A DNA stretch of 64,000 nucleotides from Saturnia japonica (lineage: Eukaryota; Arthropoda; Insecta; Lepidoptera; Saturniidae), in contig CM065328.1 in assembly GCA_033032175.1 (NCBI GenBank), positions 12,400,690 to 12,464,689 of the forward strand. The letters run 5' to 3'. This document shows positions 25,301 through 35,000 of this stretch, piece after piece. The notes under the pieces are model-generated. The model was given only the letters and a program-made list of their open reading frames with translations, made no database searches and was not told the origin of the DNA. The position numbers and the translations under genes are program-made. How positions within the stretch are numbered: the stretch's first letter is position 1; every line of letters starts with the position of its first letter.

Positions 25301-28224
25301 GTAGTCAACAAGTTTAAACAACTCGAGAAACACGAGTAAAAGTCCAGGAGAGACATTTCATCAGTAAGTTAAATGTAATAATGAACGCGAACCCCGAGCC
25401 CTGAGATATCTACTGGAGCTTGTTTTTCGATCTGTCTGTGCTATTAACCGTAAGGGTCATGAAGGTTCATACGGCTTTTACACCTTCACCAACAATGGCT
25501 GCTGTAGTACATGGTACCTAATACCTTAATGGTTAGAATATAAGAAAATTAATGAAAGTACTTAATCCATTTAGAACATGTTACGCGGCGAATCCAAGAC
25601 CAGACGCACTAATGAAAGAACAACTCGTCGAGATGACCGGCCTCAGCCCGAGGGTCATCAGAGTCTGGTTCCAAAACAAACGGTGCAAGGACAAAAAGAA
25701 AACAATTCAACTTAAAATGCAAATGCAGCAAGAAAAGGTTTGACTAATTATTTATATATTTTTCAAACTGACTGTTATTCTTAAGTCTCCTGGAGTCATT
25801 AGAGCTTTTGACAGCTTCATTAGGCTTGGGACCTTTAATATATCCTACACTTTTTTTATATTAGCTCGGCACATTGATGGTAAACACATTACAATTCAAA
25901 TAGCGGTGACCACCGACAGATCTAAATCAAAGGAACCGATGTCGTGAGAAGGAAGAAAGACACTGGCCAAGAGATAGTACCACAGTTTCACGTTGGATAA
26001 AGATAAGTCATAGAGAACATTTTAGTTCGTGCTGAGATGGAGGTTACCGTAAAACTGTGACTCCGAAGACCAGCGCCTCTGGTTTTCTTGTGGAAAAATC
26101 TCTCTAACAGCGCTGCAGACCACTCACCATGATACAACCGATAAAACACGCTCAGCGTGTAATTTCTGTAATTCATTCTGTAATTTCCCTTATGTTCATT
26201 ATTATAACTTCAATTAAAAAATTAGTTTAAAAACTAAAACCCGACAACGGAATATCGCTCTCTAAAAGGTAAGAAACAAGAAAATATTATTGTCCGAAAT
26301 TCTTATCTACTAACCATTCAATTATTTATCATCTAATAAGTATGTAAATATTTTATATATTTAAATTTAACACATGGATATAGTGATATGTTCAGAGGAT
26401 AACCGTAACGGTTAAAATCATAACCCTCCTTTTCGTTTCGCTGTTGTCGGGTAAAAATTCCTTTGGCGTCTCTTTTTGACGAAACTAAAATAAATGGGCA
26501 CGTTAGTAATAGCTTACCCTTAATAGTAAGTTAAATAGAAAATGTATTAAACCCTTGACACAGGTAACCTATTCATTGAAACTATTTAAATGAGCCAAAA
26601 CACGATATCTCTGCTGTAAGTTGGTGAGGAGTTAGGTATCTTACAGATTCCAGATGACGCTGCAGCATCAGGTCTAGGTTTTTCTAATATTATTGAAGTA
26701 ACAGAATACCAAATCTCGATTCAATCAGACCCGTTGAAGATGCTCACATCTATTTTCAAATAGAAAAGAGCTGATAATCTACAAACGGTTGAACCGATTT
26801 CCTTGAATTATATCTTAGAACATGCTTGATTAAATTACCTTTCAAACAAAAACAGAACTACATCACAATCGGTGCAGCCGTTTATGAACTACAATGCCAC
26901 AGACAGACACACAGATACGCACTTCAAACTTATAATAATCCTCTTTTTGCGTCGGGGGTAAAAATTGGAGGTGGGCGATTATGAGATATATTAATGTAAT
27001 CATTCGATTATGAAGATATCTCGAGATATCTTGATTATAGCCTTCTGGTTATTTGTATACGATTATAGACATTAGTAATTACTAATATTAGTAGTTCGAT
27101 TAGGAGTGATCATTCATAATGGAGTCTTTGATGTATTACCCAGAGGAGGGCGAGAGTGGAAAGCTAAAAAAAGGTCGCGCAGTCGTATGAATTATCACTC
27201 ATAATCGAAATATCACGATTATGTAGGTAAATCATTCATAATCGCCCACCTCTAGTAAAAATCAGGTAGATAGTAGGTACCTAACGAGCTTTATTAAAAC
27301 AAAGGAAATTTCATCTGATTTTCAGGAGGGTCGTCGCTTGGGATACATGTCGATGGGTGTACCGCTAGTGGCAGGGTCTCCAGTACGGCACGAGGCTGGT
27401 GGCTCCCTCGCGCTTGAAGTGACAGCCTACCAGCCACCTTGGAAAGCTCTCTCTGATTTTGCGCTCCACGCGGACCTGGATCGAGCGCCGCACCATAGCG
27501 CTGCTTTCCAGCAACTCGTCAACCAGGTCATTAGTCATTACCCCCCCCCCCCCATCCCTACTTTTTTCCAACGTTTTTTAATAGAACTATGGTGACAATG
27601 CTTACGGCCCGCTTCGTAGAACGCTACCGTATTAACTTGAATCTTATTTGATTCCGATATGTAATTCAAAGATACTTAACTTTATTTTCATATATTCTGT
27701 GTAATGTAATTCTGCATGGAAATGGCAAATAATTTTTTTTACCGTTTGGGAAATAATTACAACTGATGTGCACTAATAAATTGGATTATAAGCTAGTTAA
27801 AACATGTAAAATTTTGAGATTTATTCTTATTTTGTTTATAATCTGTAATATGTGCCTTTATAAATAAATACATTATCTTGGTATATTGACGGTAATGTCC
27901 CTGGTAGCTTCGCTCACGGTCACCACTGTCATGCCAGCCTTCATAAATATCTGGTTACATTACGTTTGAAGGGCCTGGAGGTATTACATGAATCAATGAT
28001 TGATGATTGATTGATGATGAATGATTGATGTTTTAAAAAAGGTCTCTACTCCCGTAGTCTATAAACTAAACATTATATTACAGTTTAAAATCTTAGATAT
28101 ATTGTTGTTACAGATGCACGGGTATGACGTGCCTTCCCTCCCCCCGCCCCGGCCGCCGCACGGGGGAGAGGACAACTACGTGACCTACTTGGAGAGTGAC
28201 GACAGTCTGCCGCCTTCACCCTAG
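16267..28224 (+). CDS. Islet/tailup LIM-homeobox transcription factor, 3' exons
   Basis: Nuclear LIM-homeodomain factor of the Islet family (tailup in Drosophila), which specifies motor neurons and dorsal tissues such as heart. Seven exons with GT-AG borders and matching phases join at 16267-16397, 17379-17446, 18204-18309, 23489-23606, 25575-25737, 27326-27526 and 28114-28224, giving about 298 residues and a stop. In order they encode LIM2 (zinc-ligand Cys/His set, KCDKC...[11 protein letters not shown]), an Asn/Ser-rich linker, a homeodomain with recognition helix [16 protein letters not shown], the Islet-type segment [14 protein letters not shown] (in vertebrate ISL1 this region binds LHX3) and a Pro-rich C-terminus. 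The start codon and LIM1 were not found within 1-16266, so the gene very probably begins upstream. Introns are loaded with transposons. Identity is secure from LIM2, homeodomain and C-terminus together. Confidence 0.95.
16398..17378. repeat. tailup intron with two poly-A-tailed repeat copies
   Basis: Copies of a short dispersed repeat lie at about 16708-16790 and 17215-17295 (+). The motif is GGTGAAGCTRTAAAAGCCGT followed by a 'GGCTCCAGGG...AAGGATAACAG' stretch and an A run, as expected of a LINE or SINE 3' tail. Other copies: 40092-40195 (minus), 50447-50535, 56489-56570, and a partial at 25440-25495 (minus). No coding exon besides the flanking ones. Confidence 0.5.
17379..17446 (+). CDS. 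tailup exon: end of LIM2
   Basis: 68 nt, [20 protein letters not shown] and two more residues. It supplies the last Cys and Asp zinc ligands. Acceptor TTTGTCAG, donor AAAAG|GTGAGT, phase 0 out. Confidence 0.95.
18204..18309 (+). CDS. tailup exon: Asn/Ser-rich linker
   Basis: 106 nt, acceptor TTAACAG and donor CTG|GTAAGT, leaving in phase 1. It encodes a low-complexity linker rich in Asn and Ser between LIM2 and the homeodomain. It is called mainly by phase and splice sites. Confidence 0.85.
18412..18894 (-). mobile_element. Non-autonomous Helitron (483 bp)
   Basis: Read on the minus strand it starts TCTATACAATTAATAAAATT and ends with the GC-rich hairpin CGTGAGCGAAGCCACGGGC and CTAG, with T (A on the + strand) outside. 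It has no ORF and lies in the tailup intron. Confidence 0.7.
18895..21984. other. tailup intron, mostly decayed repeats
   Basis: Decayed Helitron-type ends occur at about 19690-19963 (+, CGAGGGCGAAGCCGCGG then CTAG) and 20160-20720. A 117-codon minus ORF (18953-19306) matches nothing I recognise and is not called as a gene. Confidence 0.4.
22118..22685 (-). mobile_element. Non-autonomous Helitron nested in family X
   Basis: Flanked A|CTAG at 22118 and GA|T at 22685. On the minus strand it begins TCTATACAGTTAATAAAACT and ends in hairpin plus CTAG. It carries a LINE tail insertion at 22502-22601. Confidence 0.75.
22502..22601 (-). mobile_element. CR1/L2-like LINE 3' tail, nested
   Basis: A 100-bp, strongly 5'-truncated tail ending in an AAT microsatellite. 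It matches the last part of 55116-55430, which still encodes an RT C-terminus. It sits inside the Helitron at 22118-22685. Confidence 0.7.
23489..23606 (+). CDS. tailup exon: homeodomain N-terminal arm and helix 1
   Basis: 118 nt, acceptor ATTTGCAG, donor CTTAG|GTATTT. It encodes a basic Ser/Gly stretch and then [15 protein letters not shown]. It is interrupted within an Arg codon, so the homeobox itself is split by the next, roughly 2-kb intron. Confidence 0.95.
23665..24165 (-). mobile_element. Decayed Helitron
   Basis: Aligns with 13477-14147 through ATACTAATGGCCAATATT and CTTATTGTGGCTTATGTATA; both termini are eroded. Confidence 0.5.
24305..24984 (-). mobile_element. Decayed Helitron
   Basis: The right end GCTTTATAGCATTAGTATAG is the reverse complement of the lepidopteran Helitron 5' end. 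AACAAACAAACAAACTCTTC lies next to it. The CTAG side is eroded. Confidence 0.5.
25195..25435 (+). repeat. Family Z repeat and a second shared segment
   Basis: 25195-25320 is a forward family Z copy (GGATAGGGGATACCTCAAGG). 25310-25435 matches 58290-58405 through GACATTTCATCAGTAA and the 'TATCTACTGGAGC' stretch. Neither has an ORF. Confidence 0.5.
25575..25737 (+). CDS. tailup exon: rest of homeodomain
   Basis: 163 nt. It completes the split Arg and encodes [20 protein letters not shown] and the recognition helix, ending QMQQEK at donor AAAAG|GTTTGA. Confidence 0.95.
26590..26760 (+). repeat. Interspersed repeat, family Y
   Basis: Inverted relative to a copy at 53070-53262. Shared blocks include GCTGTAAGTTGGTGAGGAGT and AATACCAAATCTCGATTCAA. 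It lies in a tailup intron. Class unknown. Confidence 0.55.
26966..27254. mobile_element. hAT-type MITE with intact target duplication
   Basis: A 289-bp element with terminal inverted repeats GGAGGTGGGCGATTATGA and TCATAATCGCCCACCTC. It is flanked on both sides by the 8-bp direct repeat GTAAAAAT (26958-26965 and 27255-27262), as expected for hAT transposition. It is an internal-deletion relative of 41102-42605. It ends 71 bp before a tailup exon. Confidence 0.85.
27326..27526 (+). CDS. tailup exon: Islet C-terminal conserved segment
   Basis: 67 codons, phase 0 at both ends, acceptor TTTTCAG and donor CAG|GTCATT. It includes [11 protein letters not shown] and [17 protein letters not shown], strongly conserved in Islet proteins. 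A 12-C run follows 14 bp after the exon. Confidence 0.95.
28114..28224 (+). CDS. tailup terminal coding exon
   Basis: 37 codons including TAG. It encodes a Pro-rich tail ending [14 protein letters not shown]. Acceptor TTGTTACAG. Confidence 0.92.
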   Translation: MHGYDVPSLPPPRPPHGGEDNYVTYLESDDSLPPSP

Positions 28225-29712
28225 TGCTGTCTCTCTTAACGCCCTCATTTCTGACTCGCTCATCATGTAAAAATTCTCCAGTTAGCTTTTGCAAACGGCT
28301 CGCTGCACAAAATCTCAAGTCACGGATGTAGCCAAGTACTGGCAGCGAAAAGTAACTACCTCCGCCCCCCCTCCCGATCCCTAAGCAAGGTATTTAGTAG
28401 ACGCTCCCACAAGGATTAGTAGGTAAATTGTTTTATGAAACAACTTTTTTAAATATAAAATAACTTAGAAGGTAATTCCGTTTTCAATTTTTTTTAAAAC
28501 TCTATTAAAAAAAAGCAATACCAAAACAAGTGACTGGATTTTTTTTCTTATTCTGTTTGGTGCGAGGTAATTAGATAACTTGGATTTTCTAATCTAAGAG
28601 TGTTAACTCACAGAATGAGTGGCCTGAATACAATGTAAATAAGTAAAACAAATTTAGAAGAACCTTTGTTTTTGTGATGATTACCATTAGTTTAATATTA
28701 CTTTAACATTTAAGACCTCTTTGTATGTAATCGAGATCTGTTAGGTTACGTTATGTAAATAGTTTTATGTAAATAGCATTGTACATTATCTTCGTTATAA
28801 ATATTATATGTAACAAAATTGTTGTAAGGTTAATTTTAATTAATCATAGGAGGGACTTGAGATTAATCAAAATATATTCTTATTCCTTAATCACAATATA
28901 ATTATATATTTAAAAGTCAGTCGTTTTTTTTTCTTTGGTTTTGGTCAAGCATAACCGCATATACCTAAGTTTGGTCTCGCGAAAGTGACGCAACGTCATG
29001 ACGTTCAAATGATACCGTAGCTACAATATATTCCTCCGACAATTTTCTTTATCTCGATATAAAGAAGGGTAGGTTGCGGATTAATTTTATAAAATTATCT
29101 TCAAAGTAATCGATGTCGACTTTTAACGCCCACCGCAGTTTTGGAAGGAAGGCGACGCGCGCCGCTTTGCGGTGTGGTGTACGGCAGTGTTGCCAAGTTA
29201 AACATTTTTTGGCCATATTTGGAAATATTCGAGATTGATTTGCCCAATAATATCAAATGTCAGTGGCTAAATGTTTTAGCCACTTTAGCAACTGTTATGA
29301 TAATACGTAATATTTTATACTTCCATACCATATCACTTGTTTTCACACATCTACAATGCAAGCGGTGCATCAGTATTCCATGATTTGAATGATTTAAGGA
29401 TTTGGATTGACGGCTCTATCTCTACCACCGTCAAATGTTGAGATGGAAAGATTATCGATTATGATGAGTGTGATAAAAAAAAATATAGAAATAAGACCAG
29501 TTTCGATACACTGAATTGTTTATTATTGATAAGAGATTATTTTTTTAAAAGACACTTGCTTTTTACCAAATATCTACCGTAGTACCAAATACTTACCTAG
29601 TGTTGGATCAAATCAGGAAGTAAGAAAAATATTATTTCCTTGTTCCTAAAGAACCAGACCCATCAACGTCTAATAAATATTATGTTGAATAAACCTATGA
29701 TGAATAAATAAA
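28225..29712 (+). other. tailup 3' flank, probable 3' UTR
   Basis: No ORF of note follows the tailup stop. The first good poly-A signals are a cluster of AATAAA at 29672, 29688, 29703 and 29707, so the 3' UTR may be about 1.5 kb. A small GC-rich patch at 29130-29190 lies inside. The extent is inferred. Confidence 0.4.
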
Positions 29713-30116
29713 ACGTCTTTAAACAATGAACTTGTGTTCCTTTTCAACCAAATTATTTAGCCAGTTTTTAAGGTACGAAATTTTTAACGTTCTAGCACCT
29801 TTATAAAAGTGTTTGGTCATTTCTTGTATGCTTGACTTGGCAACACTGGTATACGGAGTTCCCGTTCCCCGCGCTTGCTTTTCACCGCTGACACAATACT
29901 GAGATAGAACAACAGACCGTTCTAGAAGTTTTAGATACGACAATGGTAACGCATACAACTTACCGCAGTTCTGTGTACCGCAGCGTTGTTCGTTACAATC
30001 GCAAGGTACCAAAGTCTAATGAGTTTCATATTTATTCCCCACATAGGTACCTACTGTTATTATGTAGGTAAAATATGAGGTAAATGTTATAAAATATTGA
30101 ATAATAACATGTACCT
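29713..30116. other. Intergenic stretch before the errantivirus
   Basis: Contains an open minus-strand frame (29719-30012, 97 codons) that I do not recognise and do not call. AGTGTTGCCAAGT-like words occur here and at 29190. It ends at the retrovirus target duplication ACCT (30113-30116). Confidence 0.35.
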
Positions 30117-30423
30117 AGTTAAATTTCGGGAGCACTGCCGAGGGTTTTTAAAAAGTCTAAGACAAGACTGATTCTCAAGAAGCTTTATTAAGAATGCTTT
30201 TATTTGTTACAAATGTCTCTTTTATAAACTCTTATTCTATAAACACAAAGTGGGGCTGTTTACTATGAAATAATGAGAAATATGTCGCAATACATTCAGT
30301 CAAAACACCAGGTGTCTATCAGTAGTTTGCAGACATAATATGGGTTAAAAACGTAACATCAGCATTTCTAACGTATGTACCAATTAACAAGACGTAATAA
30401 GAGAGGGTACAGACTGCATAACT
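30117..30423 (-). repeat. 3' LTR of the errantivirus
   Basis: 307 bp, same sequence as 37644-37950. On the coding strand it follows the polypurine tract. The env stop codon (30384-30386) lies inside it. Confidence 0.95.
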
Positions 30424-32027
30424 CCTCCCCCCTCAAGTTCGAAATTATCAGAGGGATGATTATCACTATGATTATTTCGATAGCAATAATTTTTACAAAA
30501 ACTGAGCTTATATACTAAGAATACAAGAATTAATAGAAATATAATCACATATAACAATAAAGTTCCGGCACTAACACTTTTTACATTAATAATTCTTTCA
30601 CTTGATGTTTTTAGTTCACTTTCACTGATTTTTAAAAGATTATTTAAATGTTGAAGATTTATTAATTCACTGTTATCCAAATTGATGGGTTCACGTTGCA
30701 ATTGTTGCTCAGTAATTGTTATTTCGGGAAGATTAATAATCGGTAATTTTGACATCTTCAAATTACTCGTAGTAATATGGTGAGCTTTTAGCGTAATTTC
30801 ACCAATTTTAACATCGCAATGGTCATCTAGGACGAGGAAGTATGTCCCTTCTATATTTTCTTTCGTTATTTCGTCGTTACAAATTTTTGATAATATATTC
30901 TCAGCGTTACTATGAAGAATCCATCTCTCTTTTCCAATTGGTTGTATCTTAATGGTCTTGATTTCAACTGGTACTGGATGACAAGAACTCGTATTCGAAG
31001 AAAATTGAATTAATGCTGTTATGCAAGTGTCTTCTGAAGTTGTTCGAGAATCATCCTCGTGACACAGGAACATTTCGTCGTGAAGTTCATTACAAGGTAA
31101 AGTGAGCGAGACAAATTTAGACCCTTTTACTAATAGGTAAGGAAATTTAGGAATAATGATGGTGGTATGATTAGAAGGATTGGTCATAGGTATTGGAATT
31201 GCTCTGTAGTATGTATAAATTTCATCTCTAATTATTGGTATATCTAAAATGAATGTTATTTGACTTCCTTTTGTATAAGCTTTAAGCTCTATACATTGCT
31301 CTATTTTAACTAAATTGTCATAACTTACTGGATACACAAGTTTGTAGAATTTCTCTATCTTTTTTAACAATTCTAATAATTCATTTGAGTTTATAAGAGA
31401 TTGGTGTAATATTTTTAATTTACTGAATGCCAGAGAAGTTTCAATTTCATTCAACCGAATGTAGAGTAGTTGAAAATTATGGAAAAATAAATTATAAACA
31501 TTAATAAAATTATGGGTAGTTATATCAATATTAGTTTGATTTATTAATTTTTTTATTTCTCGTAACTCTTTATCTATTCGAATGAAATTGTCCTTCGTGA
31601 AATTTGTTATCTTTATCATTGATTCAGAAATATCTGATATTAAGGTTACCTTTTTAATGAGTGTATTTTGGCGTGTCGTTAGAGAATCAATCATATTTTC
31701 ATATCTTAAAGCATCATTATGATCTAAGTTACCAGTTATAAGCTTAATAATAGATCCAAGAGGATTGAGAAGTCCACGTTTAATTCTAGTTGATGGAGAT
31801 AACTGTTCTAATTTTTGAATACTAATATTCATTACATAATTCGTTTGAAGCTTTACATTAAAAAGTTGAACATTAGATGTTTCATTATCAAAATGTGTTT
31901 TTAAATATTGATTAAATTTAGTATATCTTTTTATATTGAATTCTAAATCCTCACGTATCAGACTTAAATCTAAAATCTTAATTATTGTCCACTTATCATA
32001 ACTTACACTAGCTTGACCTTGTTTCAC
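30384..32027 (-). CDS. Errantivirus env (F-type envelope glycoprotein)
   Basis: Envelope glycoprotein that would mediate membrane fusion, of the insect errantivirus/baculovirus F-protein kind. The open frame is 547 codons as given, starting at a GTG, and stays open upstream towards a splice acceptor near 32056. A furin-type site RIKR (residues 81-84) is followed by a small-residue/hydrophobic segment expected of a fusion peptide. A long ectodomain with several N-glycosylation sequons follows. One strong membrane segment (about 492-512) precedes a short Cys-containing tail that reads through the polypurine tract and ends in the LTR. No hydrophobic signal peptide is visible at the N-terminus. 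Expression is probably from a spliced mRNA. No internal stop or frameshift. Confidence 0.85.
   Translation of the reverse strand: MKQGQASVSYDKWTIIKILDLSLIREDLEFNIKRYTKFNQYLKTHFDNETSNVQLFNVKLQTNYVMNISIQKLEQLSPSTRIKRGLLNPLGSIIKLITGNLDHNDALRYENMIDSLTTRQNTLIKKVTLISDISESMIKITNFTKDNFIRIDKELREIKKLINQTNIDITTHNFINVYNLFFHNFQLLYIRLNEIETSLAFSKLKILHQSLINSNELLELLKKIEKFYKLVYPVSYDNLVKIEQCIELKAYTKGSQITFILDIPIIRDEIYTYYRAIPIPMTNPSNHTTIIIPKFPYLLVKGSKFVSLTLPCNELHDEMFLCHEDDSRTTSEDTCITALIQFSSNTSSCHPVPVEIKTIKIQPIGKERWILHSNAENILSKICNDEITKENIEGTYFLVLDDHCDVKIGEITLKAHHITTSNLKMSKLPIINLPEITITEQQLQREPINLDNSELINLQHLNNLLKISESELKTSSERIINVKSVSAGTLLLYVIIFLLILVFLVYKLSFCKNYCYRNNHSDNHPSDNFELEGGGVMQSVPSLITSC
30424..30434 (-). other. 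Polypurine tract
   Basis: Coding-strand GAGGGGGGAGG directly precedes the 3' LTR; it is the plus-strand primer of reverse transcription. It is also translated as part of the env C-terminal tail (the Glu-Gly-Gly-Gly segment). Confidence 0.9.
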
Positions 32028-32046
32028 AAGGACTATACCGGGATTT

Positions 32047-35000
32047 TTATCGATTCTGTGAAGTTGAAGGGCGTGAATCCTGATGATCAGAGCCAGGAGC
32101 CCGAGGAGGTACCTGCGAAGGTCGTTTTATATCCTTAATAGGCACGTTTGTTTTTCGAGTTTTCATTTTTACAGGACAGATATTTCTGTCAATTTTACCA
32201 TATACTTGTGCTTTTTGATAACGCGGTTTATCTTTACTTCGCCTTGTATTAACACCTTTTACAAATATAGTGTCCTCTTCTTGAATATCAAATGATGTTT
32301 CACCACCACGTTTTGTTTTAATCTTTTCTTTATTTTCAATTACTTTGTCTGTTAAATATTTATAAAGATATTTCGTTCGTTTCATATGATCGTTTACTAA
32401 TTGTTGCGTATATTGTTTGTTAAAGTTTACTTCAAAAGTACTATTAGAATCAGTGTGTCCAAAAACTACTTCAAATGGTGTAAGACCAGTCGTTGAGTGA
32501 ATGGTTTGATTGTATGACATAATTGCATAAGTCATAACGTTAGCCGCGTCAGTTATTTTATGTTCATATTTAGCGATACGATATATTTCTAAAATAGTTG
32601 AATGGAATCTTTCAATTAAACCCATAGAATTAGGATTATGTGGAGTGCTTATGTGTAATTCTATTTTATAAAATTGTAATGTTTCTTTTAAAAGTGTATT
32701 GTTGAATTCAGTACCAGAATCAGCACTGATCTTATTTGGTACGCCATAAAATGAGAAAAATTTAATTAAGGCACGAACTACTTCAGGTGTAGAGCGATTG
32801 GATATTTCAAAAGCCTGACCTAGTTTACTGAAAGCATCTATTATGGTAAGGAAGTAGCTTCCTTCTATAGAGAATATATCTATAAATATTTCAGCAAAAG
32901 GTTTTGTTTGAGTTTGCGTTAACATTAATTCTGGTTTTAAAGGTTTGCGATCATATTTTAGAGTTTTACAAGTTTCACAAGAATTGATTACAGAAGCGAC
33001 TGTTATATCCATATTTGTCCAAAAATAATTACGCTTTAATTTCATAAGAGTTTCTTTGATTCCACGGTGACTTGTTTTACCTTGATGATAAGCAAGTATA
33101 GTGGCACGTTGCTCTTTTTCATCACCTAAGTATATAACTCTTTTAGTACATTCATATATTTTGACGGTATCTTTTTTAAATAGTTTTATCACGGCATTTG
33201 TAAATTGTTTACGGTGAATTTCGCTCTCAAAGTAAAAGAAATATTTAATTTTAGGTTTTATATATTCTAAAAGAAATTTCTTAACAAGGTTAGTGTTGTT
33301 TACAGGTAAATGTACTTCCAAAATTTTTTGTTTTTCATGTGATAAGTCTTTTATTGATAATTGGTTTCTGTTCCAAGTAAAAATAAGGATTTGATTAGGT
33401 TTTGTGTCGATGGCTTCTTCAATAATGGGAATACCATTCGTATCAATATCTTCAGCAGAATGTATGGTTTCCGGTAATGAACAGGCAGTAATAGTACTGG
33501 ATGAAGGAGAACGAATTGGGTGAGTTAAAGTCTTATCGGAATCTGAAGGAATAGTTAACGTTTCTGATGAGTCTGAAATTAGTATTGGACTCTCAGATCG
33601 TTCAGTGTCACTCACGTTTACTCGTAAGGACATATCGTCCTTTAATATATTTAATTTAATTCGTGATAGAGCATCAGCATTACTATTTTGTTTACCGTTC
33701 TTGTATATTATGTCAAAATCGAACTCAGCTAGTCTCAATTTCCATCTAGTAAGTTTACTATTAGGTTCTTTCAGTGAATTTAACCATGCTAAAGGTCTGC
33801 GGTCAGTAAATATTGTGAATTTGCGTCCATACAGGTAAGGACGGAAGTGTTTTACTGCCCAAACGATGGCTAACAGTTCCTTTTCTATTGTACTGTAACG
33901 TGTTTCTGCATCATTAAGAGTACGACTTGCATATGCGATAGGTTTTTCATTTCCAACTGATCCTTGTGAAAGGACAGCGCCTAAAGCGTAGTTTGACGCG
34001 TCTGTTGTTAAAATGAAGGGTTTAGAAAAATCAGGAAACTGTAATATAGGAGCATTCACAAGTAGCTCTTTACATTTTTGAAAAGCTTGAACATATGATT
34101 CATTAATTTCAATTTTATTTTTCTTTTTCAAACACGATGTAAGGGGTTGTGTAATTTTTGAAAAATCCTTTATGAATTTTCGGTAGTAGCCTATCAGGCC
34201 AAGAAAACTTTTAATTTCAGTGGATGTTCTGGGGAGTGGGAAGGCAAGTACTGCCCTGATTTTATCATCATTTGGTTGTAAACCATGCTTCGTAATTTTG
34301 TGTCCTAAGTAGAGTACATCTTTTTTAAAAAACTCACATTTATCGAGAGTTACTTTAAGATTGGTTTGTTTGAGACGATCGAACACTTTTCTTAGCTTCT
34401 CTACATGTTCTTGTATACTACTAGAATAAATGATGATGTCATCTAAATATACTAAGCAATGTATACCTTGCAACCCACGTAACACGTTATCCATTGCGCG
34501 TTGAAATGTTGCAGGTGCTGTTTTAAGTCCAAATGGCATCCGTGTAAATTCAAAATGTCCCATTGGTGTAGTGAATGCAGTTTTGGGTCTATCTTGTTCA
34601 TCAACTTCAATTTGGTGGTACCCACTTGCTAAATCCAATGTACTGAAGTAAGTAGATTTCCCTAACTTGTCGAATAAATCATTAATATTTGGTAAAGGAT
34701 ACTTATCATCAGTAGTAATATCATTTATACGTCGATAGTCTACAACCATTCTAAATTTCTGTTCACCGGAGGCGTCCATCTTTTTTGGAACTAGGTGTAC
34801 GGGTGCACTCCATGGTGAAAACGATTCTTGTATAACATTATCTTTTAGTAATTTTTCAACTTGTTTCTGTATTTCATCGTTTTGCGATGGTGGAAGTCGG
34901 TATTGCCGTATGAAAATTGGATCTTCATTTTTAGTCCGGATTCGATGTTTTACTTGATTAGAAAATGTAAGAGGCAGTTTATCACAATAGAATATATCCC

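Noticed and set aside
29719..30012. 97-codon minus ORF next to the errantivirus
   Set aside because: Cys-rich start looked interesting, but there is no recognisable family, start context or partner exon.
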